61,109 nt of DNA from Candidatus Edwardsiibacteriota bacterium (GTDB lineage: Bacteria > Edwardsbacteria > AC1 > EtOH8): contig JAGVNJ010000041.1 of the NCBI GenBank assembly GCA_020053305.1, forward strand, positions 1-61,109, written 5' to 3'. A model generated the notes under the pieces. That model was not told the DNA's origin, ran no database searches, and saw only the letters and a list, made by a program, of their open reading frames with translations. Numbering within the stretch: the stretch's first letter is position 1; every line of letters begins with the position of its first letter. The position numbers and the translations under genes were made by a program. Shown here piece by piece: positions 15,721-24,638 of this stretch.

Positions 15721-16544
15721 TTCCCCTGCTCCGGTTTGCCTTCTGTTTCCTTATGCTCCATCATCATGATCTTCAGGCTGGCCGCCATCCGGCCGAAGGA
15801 GTCCGCCAGGTCGCCGATCTCGTCATGGCGCCTGATGTCCATCTTCACCTCCATGTCGCCCATGCTGATCTTGTTGGCGACCCGGTTGAGACGATTGACG
15901 TCCTTGATGATAGTTCCAGAGAACAATAATATTATGAATCCCGCGAACAAAACCGCAATGCCGATGATCAGATAGATGGTATTTCCAATAAACTTCTGCC
16001 GGGCGATGACCTCCTTGCTGCTCATATCTACGCCCACCAGCCCCACCGAGTTCCCCAGCGAGTCCCTGATGGGGGCATACCCCGAAAGGAAGGTTCCCCA
16101 CTGATCGGTGACGTATTCGTTATCGGCGCTGGGTTTTTCGAACCCGGCCAGCATCTCGTCGTTGATCTCCTCGTAGATCTCACCTATCTTGGCGGGCTCC
16201 TCGTCGTCGGGGTCCACCACGAACACCGCGCCCTCCCCGGTTTTGCGCATGGTGTAGATATAGGTGATGTGGTCGTTGGCCTCCTGGACCTTGAGCAGGG
16301 TCCGGGCAATGGCCCTAAAGGCCGGGATCCCTTCGTCGCCTGGTTTGATCTTGGCGTGAACATCGCCGTCGATGTTCACCGCAATGGCCGAAGCCACCGC
16401 CATCAGTTCGGTTCGCATTTGCTCCTTGAGGGCTTTCTTGGTCTCATTGAATGTGTACAGGAATGCCATTCCCGATATCAGCAAAATAAGCACCACGAAA
16501 CTCAGGGTCAGTTTGGTTTTAAGGCTGTGAAAAAATCGTGACAT
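15717..16544 (-). CDS. Extracytoplasmic sensor with HAMP domain, no output domain
   Basis: The 275-residue protein has a first membrane helix at about 13-32, a periplasmic Cache-like region (about 35-180, with IDGDVHAKIKPGDEG, ITYIYTMRK and LVGVDMSS), a second helix at about 187-209, and a HAMP domain (about 210-263, INRLNR-type linker, DEIGDLADSFGRMA). It ends soon after with a polar tail. There is no kinase, methyl-acceptor or cyclase domain. The next gene overlaps by four bases and may supply the missing output. The DEIGDLADSFGRM element is a textbook HAMP AS2 helix. Confidence 0.85.
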   Translation of the reverse strand: MSRFFHSLKTKLTLSFVVLILLISGMAFLYTFNETKKALKEQMRTELMAVASAIAVNIDGDVHAKIKPGDEGIPAFRAIARTLLKVQEANDHITYIYTMRKTGEGAVFVVDPDDEEPAKIGEIYEEINDEMLAGFEKPSADNEYVTDQWGTFLSGYAPIRDSLGNSVGLVGVDMSSKEVIARQKFIGNTIYLIIGIAVLFAGFIILLFSGTIIKDVNRLNRVANKISMGDMEVKMDIRRHDEIGDLADSFGRMAASLKIMMMEHKETEGKPEQGK

Positions 16545-16607
16545 TTTTACCTCGATTAAAATTTACGTATCCATTGTATAATCTATTGAAAACAATTTCA
16601 AGCTTTT

Positions 16608-17879
16608 TTATCGTTCTTTTTTTATCGTCCGGATGATAATTTTTGCCGCTTTTCCCGAAGCCCCCCGTTTCTCCTCCACCATTCTCAGGGCATTGCTCCC
16701 TAAACGGCGGATCGATTCGTCGTCGCCGATCAACTTTTCAAGAACCGTTCGCAGATCCCCGGCATCGGAAATCTGCACGGCCCCTTGGGCAGCCAGCAGC
16801 CCCCGGGCGCTCTCCCGGGCGTTGGACACATGTGGTCCGAAAATGACCGGCAGGCCCAGGGCGGCCGGCTCCAGGGGATTGTGCCCGCCCACCGGCACCA
16901 GGCTGCCGCCGACAAAGGCGATGTCGCCGGCCGCATAGGCGTCTATCAGTTCCCCCATGCTGTCCAACAGCAGGACAGTCTTTGATTTTTCCGATCCGAT
17001 GAACTTGCTACGCAGGAAAAACGGGATATTTTTATTGGACAGGATCTCCTCCACCGTTGAAAATCTTTCCGGATGCCGGGGGGCTATTATCAGTTTCATC
17101 CCGTCGGACAATCCGGCCCAGGCGTCCAGGATCGTCTCCTCTTCGCCTTCCCGGGTGCTGCCCGCCACCAGTATCAGGTCGTCCGGTGAAAACCCCAGGT
17201 CCGCCCTGAGTTTCATTTTTTGTTCCCGGCTGACCGGGCGCCGGATGGTATCGTACTTGATGTTCCCGGCATTGATTATTTTCCCCGAATCGACCCCCAA
17301 TGACTTGTATCTTTCCCCATCCTCCGGGCTTTGACAGGCGATGCATTCCACCCGGTTCAGCAGGGGCCGGAACAGGAACCCGAAGAAACGATACCAGGGC
17401 AGCGACCGGTCAGACAGCCGGGCATTGACGATGAACACCGGTATCTTCCGGGCATAACAAAGCCACATCAGGTTGGGCCACAGCTCGGTCTCCATCAGCA
17501 CCAGGACCGAGGGTTTTATCCTGCCCAGCGACAGGGCGATCGAAAACAGAAAATCCAATGGCAGGAAGAACGTGACCGATCCCTGATTGATCCTGGCCGC
17601 CCGGTCCTGGCCGGTTTGGGTCATGGTGGAGATCACTGTTTCATAACCGGAGCTCTCATTTTTCAGGGCTTCGATCAGAGGCGGGATCAGCGCTGCTTCG
17701 CCCATGGAAGCGGCATGAAACCAGGCTGGATTGTTCTGCATCTTTGGAACCAACCCGCATCTCTGGCGCCACTTTTTATTGCCGGAAAACAGGCAGGCCA
17801 ACAGCAAATATGGCCAACCCAGAAGGAAGGCCATCGTTAAAACGATATTATATAAAATAAGCCCAATTAAAAGATCCAT
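16608..17879 (-). CDS. waaA: 3-deoxy-D-manno-octulosonic acid (Kdo) transferase
   Basis: WaaA/KdtA transfers Kdo from CMP-Kdo to lipid IVA. The 423-residue protein has an N-terminal membrane anchor (LIGLILYNIVLTMAFLLG), the catalytic-Glu motif HAASMGEAALIPPLI, STMTQTGQDRA, METELWPNL, and the nucleotide-binding C-terminal Rossmann fold with GSTREGEE and GGSLVPVGGHNPLEPA. Its ATG overlaps the stop of the heptose kinase gene (TAATG), so the two are cotranscribed. Kdo number (mono- or bifunctional) cannot be told from sequence. Confidence 0.94.
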   Translation of the reverse strand: MDLLIGLILYNIVLTMAFLLGWPYLLLACLFSGNKKWRQRCGLVPKMQNNPAWFHAASMGEAALIPPLIEALKNESSGYETVISTMTQTGQDRAARINQGSVTFFLPLDFLFSIALSLGRIKPSVLVLMETELWPNLMWLCYARKIPVFIVNARLSDRSLPWYRFFGFLFRPLLNRVECIACQSPEDGERYKSLGVDSGKIINAGNIKYDTIRRPVSREQKMKLRADLGFSPDDLILVAGSTREGEEETILDAWAGLSDGMKLIIAPRHPERFSTVEEILSNKNIPFFLRSKFIGSEKSKTVLLLDSMGELIDAYAAGDIAFVGGSLVPVGGHNPLEPAALGLPVIFGPHVSNARESARGLLAAQGAVQISDAGDLRTVLEKLIGDDESIRRLGSNALRMVEEKRGASGKAAKIIIRTIKKER

Positions 17880-18871
17880 TACCAGCTTTTCAACGCCTCC
17901 TTCAGTTCGTTCACCGAGACCGCGGCCACCCCGAATTTAGAGACCTCCACCCCGGCCGCATGGTTGGCCAGAACAGCCGCCTCCAGGAAGCTGGCCCCGG
18001 CCGCCAGGGCCAGGGTCAGCACCGCTATCACCGTGTCCCCGGCCCCGGAGACATCGTAGACCTCCCGGGCCATGGTGGGGATGTGTTGGCTGTTGTTCTC
18101 CCCTGTCACCAGGCACATGCCTTTGTCGCCGGCGGTTATCAGCACCGCCTTGGTCTTGAGCCTGGCCATCAGGATTCTGCCGGCCTTCAGCATGTCCGGC
18201 GGCCCGGCTATCTTGATCCCCAGGGCCCTCTCGGTCTCCAGCACATTGGGCTTGAACAGGGTCACCCCCTTGAAATCCAGAAAGTGGTTGAATTTGGGAT
18301 CCACCGTGACGATCTTTTTATGCCTGCGGCACAGCTCCAGGGCGGCCTTGAGCACCTTGTCGGTTATCAGTCCCTTGTTGTAGTCCTCTATCAGCACCGC
18401 ATCGGCCGCAGGGATAAGTTTTTTCAGCCGGGCTATGACCCGGGCCTCCGAGGCCGGCGAGATGTCCTGGCGGTGCTCCCGGTCCACCCGCACCACCTGC
18501 TGGTGATGGGCCACGATCCTGGTCTTGATGGTGGTATGCCGCCGGGGATCCTCCACCAAGCCGCTTTTGGATATCTTCCGCTTCTGGAATTCCTTCAAGA
18601 TGGTCTGGCGGGGCCGGTCCCGGCCGATCACCCCCACCGGCACAACTTTAGCCCCCAGGCTGGCGATGTTCCAGGCCACGTTGGCCGCGCCGCCCAGCAG
18701 GTATTTCTCCTCGCTGACCTCCACCACCGGCACCGGGGCCTCCGGGGATATCCGGCTGACCTGGCCGAACAGGTATTCGTCCAGCATCAGGTCCCCCAGC
18801 ACCAGGATGGTTTTTTGTCGGAAACCGTTGATCAGGGCGTCGGATCTTTTTTTGTCCAGTTTGAGCTGCAT
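17879..18871 (-). CDS. rfaE1: D-glycero-beta-D-manno-heptose-7-phosphate kinase
   Basis: This PfkB-family sugar kinase of 330 residues matches the kinase half of HldE/RfaE: GDLMLDEYLFGQVSRISPEA, GGAANVAWNIASLGAKV, DPKFNHFLDFKG, and the catalytic GAGDT motif (DVSGAGDTVIAVL). The adenylyltransferase half present in bifunctional HldE is absent, so a separate nucleotidyltransferase (RfaE2-type) is expected elsewhere. It overlaps waaA by one base. The pathway is ADP-heptose synthesis for the LPS inner core. Other PfkB substrates cannot be fully excluded, but the SRISPEAPVPV motif is characteristic. Confidence 0.88.
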   Translation of the reverse strand: MQLKLDKKRSDALINGFRQKTILVLGDLMLDEYLFGQVSRISPEAPVPVVEVSEEKYLLGGAANVAWNIASLGAKVVPVGVIGRDRPRQTILKEFQKRKISKSGLVEDPRRHTTIKTRIVAHHQQVVRVDREHRQDISPASEARVIARLKKLIPAADAVLIEDYNKGLITDKVLKAALELCRRHKKIVTVDPKFNHFLDFKGVTLFKPNVLETERALGIKIAGPPDMLKAGRILMARLKTKAVLITAGDKGMCLVTGENNSQHIPTMAREVYDVSGAGDTVIAVLTLALAAGASFLEAAVLANHAAGVEVSKFGVAAVSVNELKEALKSW

Positions 18872-18969
18872 GGTTCGTCAATATCCGTTATCGGTTGATG
18901 ACCGTAAGTATCAATATCTTAAAACACTTGGCGGATAATGTCAATGATAATTTTGCCCTTGCTTTTCAC

Positions 18970-18998
18970 TTGCGCAAACGGTTGCGGTATGTTATATT
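18970..18998 (+). promoter_or_regulatory. Candidate promoter upstream of phoH
   Basis: TTGCGC (18970-18975) and TATATT (18993-18998) are 17 nt apart, with TGT before the -10 as an extended element. Transcription would start near 19005, 335 nt before the first possible phoH start codon, giving a long leader or a separate RNA. Confidence 0.5.
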
Positions 18999-19004
18999 AA
19001 TTAG

Positions 19005-19200
19005 CCGGGAACGCAGGCGGGAGAGTGATGCTTTGAGCAGCGAAGCTTTTAGTCGGCCGCCGTTTGAGTGGCAGAGGCATAAGCAAAGCAATGCTTGAGA
19101 CGCCGCAATGAAAAGATAAACAATGTTTGAAGAGCACGACTAAAAACAAAGCGATGTTTAATCGCTGGCAAATTTAATATTTTTTCTTAATTCTATCGGA
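19005..19200 (+). other. Candidate structured leader or small RNA in the 18872-19339 gap
   Basis: The 468-bp gap between the divergent heptose kinase and phoH genes contains no convincing protein gene. Downstream of the 18970 promoter the sequence can fold: TTTTAGTCG (about 19047) complements CGACTAAAA (about 19137), AAGCA/TGCTT forms a small hairpin near 19080-19096, and GCGAT-GTTTA-ATCGC lies near 19151-19165 before a T-rich stretch. Short related strings (GATGCTTTGAG, CAATGCTTGAG, CAATGTTTGAA, CGATGTTTAAT) recur four times. I see no match to 6S, RNase P, tmRNA or SRP RNA. Function is unknown. Confidence 0.3.
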
Positions 19201-19339
19201 ACGGTGCCGGCAAATCTTGTTGTCTCCTCGAACATTGCCCCGCCCCAAAAGTAGACATCTCGGACGGTGTCCCGCTGTATTTACCCGCATTTCAATCGTT
19301 GCCGGACACGCAGGCCTGCATCTCAAAACGTAAACTTAA

Positions 19340-20362
19340 ATGGAAGCCCATAATAAAAGCATGGCCAGAGAAACATCGGAAATAACCGAGCGCATCTCCC
19401 TGGCGGGGATAGACGCCGCCAACCTGCTGGGGGCCGGTGACGCCAACCTGAAGATGATCCAGCATTCTTTCAGATCCAGGCTTACCGCCCGGGGCGACGA
19501 GGTCATCATCACGGGCCAGCCCCGGGAGCTGGAGATGCTCACCAGCCTGATCCTGCGGCTGCGGGAGAAGGTGGAATCCGGCGCAGCGCTCACCGAGCGG
19601 GACATCGGCTACGCCATAGACGATCTCCGGCAGCAGCCGGCAGCCGGTTCCTCCCGGGAGAGGCCGGCCGGGCTCTCGGCCCTGAAGAAACTGATCAAGC
19701 CCAAATCCCCCGGCCAGGAGAATTACCTGGAGGCCATGCAGAACAGCGACCTGGTGATCGCCATCGGCCCGGCCGGGACCGGCAAGACCTACCTGGCGGT
19801 GGCCGCTGCGGTGGCGGCCTTGAACGAACGGCAGGTGGAGCGGGTGGTTCTGTGCCGGCCGGCGGTGGAGGCCGGGGAATCGCTGGGCTTTCTGCCGGGC
19901 GACCTCAAGGAGAAGATCGACCCCTACATGCGGCCGCTGTACGACGCCCTCTACGATATGATGTCCCCGGAGAAGGTCAACCGCTTTCTGGCCAACGATA
20001 TCATCGAGATCGTGCCCCTGGCCTACATGCGGGGCCGGACCCTGAACAATTCCTTCGTGATCCTGGACGAGGCCCAGAACGCCACCAAGACCCAGATGAA
20101 GATGTTTTTAACCCGGCTGGGCTTCAATTCCCGGGCCGTCATCACCGGGGACATCACCCAGATAGACCTGGCCCGCAGCGACAGCTCCGGGCTGATCGAG
20201 GCCCGCAACATCCTGCAGGGGGTGGAGGGCATCAGTTTCGCGGCCCTGGGCGAGCGGGACGTGGTGCGGCACCGCCTGGTGCACCATATCATCCAGGCCT
20301 ACCAGAACTATTCCGGCAACGGTGGGGCAGCCCCCGGGGCCGAAGGAGGACCGGCCGACTGA
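19340..20362 (+). CDS. phoH: PhoH family ATPase
   Basis: The protein (340 residues from the first ATG) has an N-terminal KH-like region (TERISLAGIDAANLLGAGD through about residue 100) and the PhoH ATPase domain with Walker A GPAGTGKTYLAV, GFLPGDLKEKIDPYMRPLYD, FVILDEAQNAT and ITGDITQIDL. PhoH proteins are RNA-linked ATPases, often next to ybeY. A second ATG at 19361 (MARETSE) is equally possible; neither has a clear ribosome site. The 7TM-HD gene follows seven bases after the stop, then ybeY and CNNM, the usual bacterial order. Confidence 0.92.
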   Translation: MEAHNKSMARETSEITERISLAGIDAANLLGAGDANLKMIQHSFRSRLTARGDEVIITGQPRELEMLTSLILRLREKVESGAALTERDIGYAIDDLRQQPAAGSSRERPAGLSALKKLIKPKSPGQENYLEAMQNSDLVIAIGPAGTGKTYLAVAAAVAALNERQVERVVLCRPAVEAGESLGFLPGDLKEKIDPYMRPLYDALYDMMSPEKVNRFLANDIIEIVPLAYMRGRTLNNSFVILDEAQNATKTQMKMFLTRLGFNSRAVITGDITQIDLARSDSSGLIEARNILQGVEGISFAALGERDVVRHRLVHHIIQAYQNYSGNGGAAPGAEGGPAD

Positions 20363-20369
20363 CCGGATT

Positions 20370-22613
20370 ATGAAAATATCGTTGAAAAAAATATTGTCCC
20401 TGACCAAAGGGCTGTGGCCGCTGCACCCCCAATCCAGGAAGTTCCAGATCTACTGGATCAAGCGGGTGGCCCTGGCCGGCATCCTGCTGCTGGTGATAGC
20501 CAATCTTTTCTCCCCGGCCCGCAACGACGAGATAAAACTCAAGGTCGGCTCGGCCTCCCCGCGGGACATCTACGCCCCGTTCGATTTTCCGCTGGTCAAG
20601 GACCCGGCCCTGCTGAAGGCCCAGCAGGACAGCGCCGCCTCCCAGGTGCTGGCCATCGTCTACCGCAACCCGGAGTTCGACCGGAAACTTTACAGCGACG
20701 TGGAGCTTTTCCTGATCAACCTCTCCAACCTCCGCCAGGAGGACGAATACCTCTCCAACCAGATAAAGATCATTCAGTCATGGAAGCTGAATCTGAGCCG
20801 CGGCACCGCCGACCTGCTGCTGACCGTGCCCGGCCTATACTCCTTTCAGCAGGGATTGAAGGACATCGTCCACTCCCTGCTGGAGCCGGGGGTGCTCCCC
20901 TTGAACGACGGCCAGGCTAAAATGCTGGGGCCCGAAGTGGTGCTGCGGCAGGGGCAGGACCTGCAGAGGATCCCGGCCTCCCGGCTGTTCACCATGGAGT
21001 CCCTGCCGGTGATGATCCGGGTAAAAAGCCAGACCGCCTTTCCCAATTCCGAGCCCATGGCCAAGGCCCTGTCCGAGGTGGCCTCAAAGTTACTGGAGCC
21101 CAACCTGGCGGTGGACACCAGCGAGGTGGGGTCGGCCCGGGCCCGGGCCCGGGAGTCGGTCTCCAGATACACCGGCCAGATGACCAAGGGCGAGAAGATT
21201 GCCTCCGCCTATCAGAAGGTGGATGCCAAGACGGCCCAGAAGCTCCATTCGCTGCAGATCAAACTGGACGAGATCACCACCGTCTCCCGGCGCAGCGGCT
21301 GGAACTATGTGCTGACCCTGCTCTCCCGGCTGCTGGCCCTGGGCTTCTTTCTGGGCATCCTGACCTTTTATCTGATCCGGTTCCGCCCGGAAGTCTTCCG
21401 CAACTTTCACTCGCTGCTGATCCTGGCCACCATCATCCTGCTGAGCATGCTGTCCGGCTGGCTGGTGCTGTCCCGCCCCGATTTCCCGCCCTACCTGCTC
21501 CCGGCGGCCCTGGGCCCGATGCTGGCCAGCCTGATGTTCGACATTCCACTGGGGGCGGTGATGGCCGTCACCGCCAGCCTGCTGTTCGGGGTGGTCACCG
21601 AACTGAGCCTGCCCATCACGGTGGTGGCCCTGGCCTCGGGCTCGGTGGCCTCCTTCCTGGTCAAGGGCCTGCGCAGCCGCTTCCAGTTCATCATCACCAG
21701 CTTCCTGGCCATCACCCTGGCCAGCGGCCTGGCCATCGCCGCCATGGAATACTTGAAGCTGTCCACCTTTCAGCAGATCCAGCAGTCGCTGCTGATGGCC
21801 CCGGCCAGCGCCTTCCTGTCTATTGTGCTGACCCTGCTGCTGCTGCCGGTGCTGGAGGCGGTCTTCAACACCACCACCGACTACAGCCTGCTGGAGATGG
21901 CCGACCCCGACCAGCCCCTTTTAAAGCGCCTGTCCATCGAGGCCACCGGCACCTTCCAGCACAGCCTGCTGGTGGGCAACCTGGCCGAGGTTGGCGCCAA
22001 GGCCATCGGAGCCAACAGCCTTCAGGCCCGGATCATGGGCTATTATCACGATATCGGAAAACTGGCCAAGCCGGATTATTTCATCGAGAACCAGGGCGGG
22101 GCGGCCAACCGCCACGACGGCCTGGCCCCCAAGATGAGCTTCCTGGTGGTGGCCGCCCATGTCAAGGAGGGGCTGGAGCTGGCCAGGAAGCACCGCCTGC
22201 CGCAGATCATCAAGGATGCCATCGCCCAGCACCACGGCACCACCCTGGCCAAGTATTTCTACCACAAGGCCAATCTTTCCTCCGAGGGCAAACTGCTGGA
22301 AGGGGATTTCCGCTATCCCGGGCCCAAGCCCCAGTCCAAGGAGATCGGCCTGGTGATGCTGGCCGACGTGGTGGAGGCCTCGGTCAGGTCTTTGAAGGAC
22401 CGTGATCCCAAACGGGTCCGCCGGATGGTCAAGGCCACCATCGCCGACAAGGCCAACGAGCTGGAGCTGGACGAGTCCAACCTGACCCTCCATGACCTGC
22501 ACCTGGCAGGCGAGGCTTTCCTGCCGGTGCTGCAGGCCCTGTTCCATCCCCGGATAGAATACCCCGTGGCCAAGAACGGCGGCGAACAAAAAACCGGCCC
22601 TCAAAACGCCTGA
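20370..22613 (+). CDS. 7TM-HD family cyclic-di-AMP phosphodiesterase (PgpH/YqfF-like)
   Basis: From the ATG at 20370 the protein has 748 residues. Layout: a short cytosolic N-terminus, one membrane helix (about 29-46), a large extracytoplasmic 7TMR-HDED domain (to about 300), seven membrane helices (about 310-510), and a cytosolic HD domain with HSLLVGNLAEVGAKAIG, YYHDIGKLAKPDYF and QIIKDAIAQHHGT. Relatives such as PgpH hydrolyse cyclic di-AMP. The frame also opens at 20322 inside phoH, but no ribosome site favours that start. AAGGAGGA at 20343 lies further than usual from the chosen ATG. Confidence 0.9.
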   Translation: MKISLKKILSLTKGLWPLHPQSRKFQIYWIKRVALAGILLLVIANLFSPARNDEIKLKVGSASPRDIYAPFDFPLVKDPALLKAQQDSAASQVLAIVYRNPEFDRKLYSDVELFLINLSNLRQEDEYLSNQIKIIQSWKLNLSRGTADLLLTVPGLYSFQQGLKDIVHSLLEPGVLPLNDGQAKMLGPEVVLRQGQDLQRIPASRLFTMESLPVMIRVKSQTAFPNSEPMAKALSEVASKLLEPNLAVDTSEVGSARARARESVSRYTGQMTKGEKIASAYQKVDAKTAQKLHSLQIKLDEITTVSRRSGWNYVLTLLSRLLALGFFLGILTFYLIRFRPEVFRNFHSLLILATIILLSMLSGWLVLSRPDFPPYLLPAALGPMLASLMFDIPLGAVMAVTASLLFGVVTELSLPITVVALASGSVASFLVKGLRSRFQFIITSFLAITLASGLAIAAMEYLKLSTFQQIQQSLLMAPASAFLSIVLTLLLLPVLEAVFNTTTDYSLLEMADPDQPLLKRLSIEATGTFQHSLLVGNLAEVGAKAIGANSLQARIMGYYHDIGKLAKPDYFIENQGGAANRHDGLAPKMSFLVVAAHVKEGLELARKHRLPQIIKDAIAQHHGTTLAKYFYHKANLSSEGKLLEGDFRYPGPKPQSKEIGLVMLADVVEASVRSLKDRDPKRVRRMVKATIADKANELELDESNLTLHDLHLAGEAFLPVLQALFHPRIEYPVAKNGGEQKTGPQNA

Positions 22614-22629
22614 CATGCCGTAAGAAAAA

Positions 22630-23058
22630 ATGATGACCGTTTTCATCGAATGCCTGGACCGTTCCTCCCCTATCAAGGAAGCCGGACTGAAACGCTGCAT
22701 CTGCCGGATCCTGGCGGCCGAGGGCTATGCCGATTACGACCTGACGTTGATCCTGGCCGACAGCGCCTGCCTGCGGCGGCTCAATAAAAAATACCGCAGC
22801 ATCGACAAGACCACCGACGTCATCTCCTTCGCCATGCTGGAGGGCCAGGCCCCGCCGGTGGCCGACGCCAACCTGGGGGACATCTACATCTCCCTGCCCC
22901 GCACCAGGAGGCAGGCCCGGGAATACCGGGTGAGCTTCGAGGAGGAGCTCAAAAGGCTGGTGATTCACGGGCTGCTGCATTTGATCGGTTATGATCATAT
23001 CAGGCCGGGTCAGGCAAAAAAGATGCGGAAGAAGGAAGAATTGTATATTGGTTATTAG
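22630..23058 (+). CDS. ybeY: Endoribonuclease YbeY
   Basis: The 142-residue protein carries the zinc signature HGLLHLIGYDH (H-x3-H-x5-H), and DKTTDVISFAML in the centre. YbeY is a metal-dependent RNase needed for 16S rRNA 3'-end maturation and ribosome quality control. The start is the first of two adjacent ATG codons, 16 nt after the 7TM-HD gene. It is part of the phoH-7TM-HD-ybeY-CNNM string, an order common in bacteria. Confidence 0.93.
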   Translation: MMTVFIECLDRSSPIKEAGLKRCICRILAAEGYADYDLTLILADSACLRRLNKKYRSIDKTTDVISFAMLEGQAPPVADANLGDIYISLPRTRRQAREYRVSFEEELKRLVIHGLLHLIGYDHIRPGQAKKMRKKEELYIGY

Positions 23059-23071
23059 TTACTGGTTATTT

Positions 23072-23155
23072 GTCATTCCTGCGAAACCTGTCCTCGCGGA
23101 GGCGGGGAGCAGGAATCCAGGATCTTTGTGGATTCCCGACTTCTCGGGAATGACA
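23072..23155. repeat. Dispersed GTCATTCC / GGAATGACA inverted repeat, long copy
   Basis: The element opens with GTCATTCCTGCG and closes with CTCGGGAATGACAG; inside are GCAGGAATCCAGG and TGGATTCCCGA, so two hairpins are nested in tandem. It fills most of the gap between ybeY and the CNNM gene. Related copies lie at 4793, 49189, 49326, 50710 and 60931. Confidence 0.65.
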
Positions 23156-23221
23156 GTTGAGATTGCACCCATTTGTCAGGCCGGGTGGCAAAAAATATAA
23201 CTTAACACAAGGAGTCATTTT

Positions 23222-24568
23222 TTGGAAACCAACCTTTGGTTAGAAATCTTTATCATCATTGTTTTGATTTTATTGAACGGCTTTTTCGCCGCCGCCGAGA
23301 TCGCCCTGATCTCGGTCCGCAAGTCCCGCCTTAAAGAACTGGCCCAGAACGGCAGCCGCAAGGCCGGCATCATCCTGAGCATCCTGGAGGACCCCTCCCG
23401 CCTGTTCGCCACCATCCAGATCGGCGTCACCTTCGTGGGCTTTCTGGCCGCCGCCATCGCCGCGGTCAGCACCTACAAAATACTGGCCGAATGGATATCC
23501 CGTTTCCCCGTCTGGTTCATCAGCTCCAACAGCCAGCCCGTCGCCGTGGCCTTAGTCACGGTGATAATTTCTTTCGTAACCTTGATCTTCGGCGAGCTGG
23601 CCCCCAAGAACATCGCCCTCAAACATGCCGAGGCCATCGCCCTTTTTGTGGCCGACCCGCTGAACCTGATGGCCAAGGGCGCCAAGCCGCTGATCTGGCT
23701 GCTGGCCAAATCCAGCGACCTGGTGCTGTCGCTGTTCGGCATCAAGAAGGTCCACAACAACCAGCTGGTCACCGAGGACGAGATCCGCTCCCTGCTGCGG
23801 GCCGGGCACGAGCAGGGCCTGCTGGACCGCTCCGAGACCGAGATGATCCACGGCATCTTCGAGCTGGGCCAGACCACCGCCAAGGAGGTGATGGTTCCCC
23901 GGATAGACATGGTATCCGCCGAGGACAGCCTGACCCTGGGAAAGGCCTTGCGCCTGATGGACCAGTCCGGCCATTCCCGTCTGCCGGTGTTCCACGACAC
24001 GGTGGACAACATCGTGGGCTTCGTGCACGACGAGGACGTCAACCGGGCGCTGAAGACCAAGGAACGCTCCGCCTCCATCGCCGACATCATCCGCCCGGCC
24101 CATTTCGTGCCCGACTCTAAAAAATTAGACAGCCTGCTGGAGGACTTCAAGGCCTGGAAGACCCACAGCGCCATCGTGGTGGACGAGTACGGCGGCACCG
24201 CCGGGATGGTGACCCTGGACGATGTGCTGGAGGAGATCGTGGGCGACATCCGGGACGAGTTCGACACCGAGGCCCCGCATTACAAGAGGATAGACGACCG
24301 CACCTGCCGGATCGACGCCAGGATGGATATCGAGGAATTGAACGAGGCCCTGGGCACCAGCTTCCCCACCGAGGGATACGAGACCTTCGGGGGATTCATC
24401 TACGACATCGCTGGCAAAGTCCCGGCAGTGGGCGACAAGCTGAAATGGCCGCTGGCCGACCCGGCCTGGGAGTTCGTGGTGGAGAACGTCAGCCGGAGAA
24501 GGATAATCTCTGTGCGGGCCAAACGGCTGGGCAAGGTGTCGGCCAAGGCAGTAGCGCCTAAGGAATAA
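23222..24568 (+). CDS. CNNM/CorC-HlyC family membrane protein
   Basis: The 448-residue protein has an N-terminal DUF21/CNNM membrane domain (about 1-190, four helices, AAAEIALISVRKSRLKEL and GELAPKNIALKHAE), a CBS-domain pair (about 205-340, MVPRIDMVSAEDSL and IVVDEYGGTAGMVTLDDV), and a C-terminal CorC_HlyC domain (about 355-440). The family is linked to magnesium/cobalt transport. Translation appears to begin at TTG (23222), with AAGGAG about eight bases upstream; no ATG fits the N-terminus. Confidence 0.92.
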   Translation: METNLWLEIFIIIVLILLNGFFAAAEIALISVRKSRLKELAQNGSRKAGIILSILEDPSRLFATIQIGVTFVGFLAAAIAAVSTYKILAEWISRFPVWFISSNSQPVAVALVTVIISFVTLIFGELAPKNIALKHAEAIALFVADPLNLMAKGAKPLIWLLAKSSDLVLSLFGIKKVHNNQLVTEDEIRSLLRAGHEQGLLDRSETEMIHGIFELGQTTAKEVMVPRIDMVSAEDSLTLGKALRLMDQSGHSRLPVFHDTVDNIVGFVHDEDVNRALKTKERSASIADIIRPAHFVPDSKKLDSLLEDFKAWKTHSAIVVDEYGGTAGMVTLDDVLEEIVGDIRDEFDTEAPHYKRIDDRTCRIDARMDIEELNEALGTSFPTEGYETFGGFIYDIAGKVPAVGDKLKWPLADPAWEFVVENVSRRRIISVRAKRLGKVSAKAVAPKE

Positions 24569-24582
24569 CGGACCCCACCCTT

Positions 24583-24612
24583 CCCTCCCCTAAAGCATTA
24601 GGAGAGGGAATT
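24583..24612 (+). terminator. Probable terminator after the CNNM gene
   Basis: CCCTCCCCTAA and TTAGGAGAGGG form an imperfect stem around AGCA, followed by AATTTTAT. The same CCCTCTCC-type string recurs at several gene ends here (32708, 37077, 42770), so it may also be a repeat. Confidence 0.5.
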
Positions 24613-24638
24613 TTATCATCATCAATTATCTTAAATAT

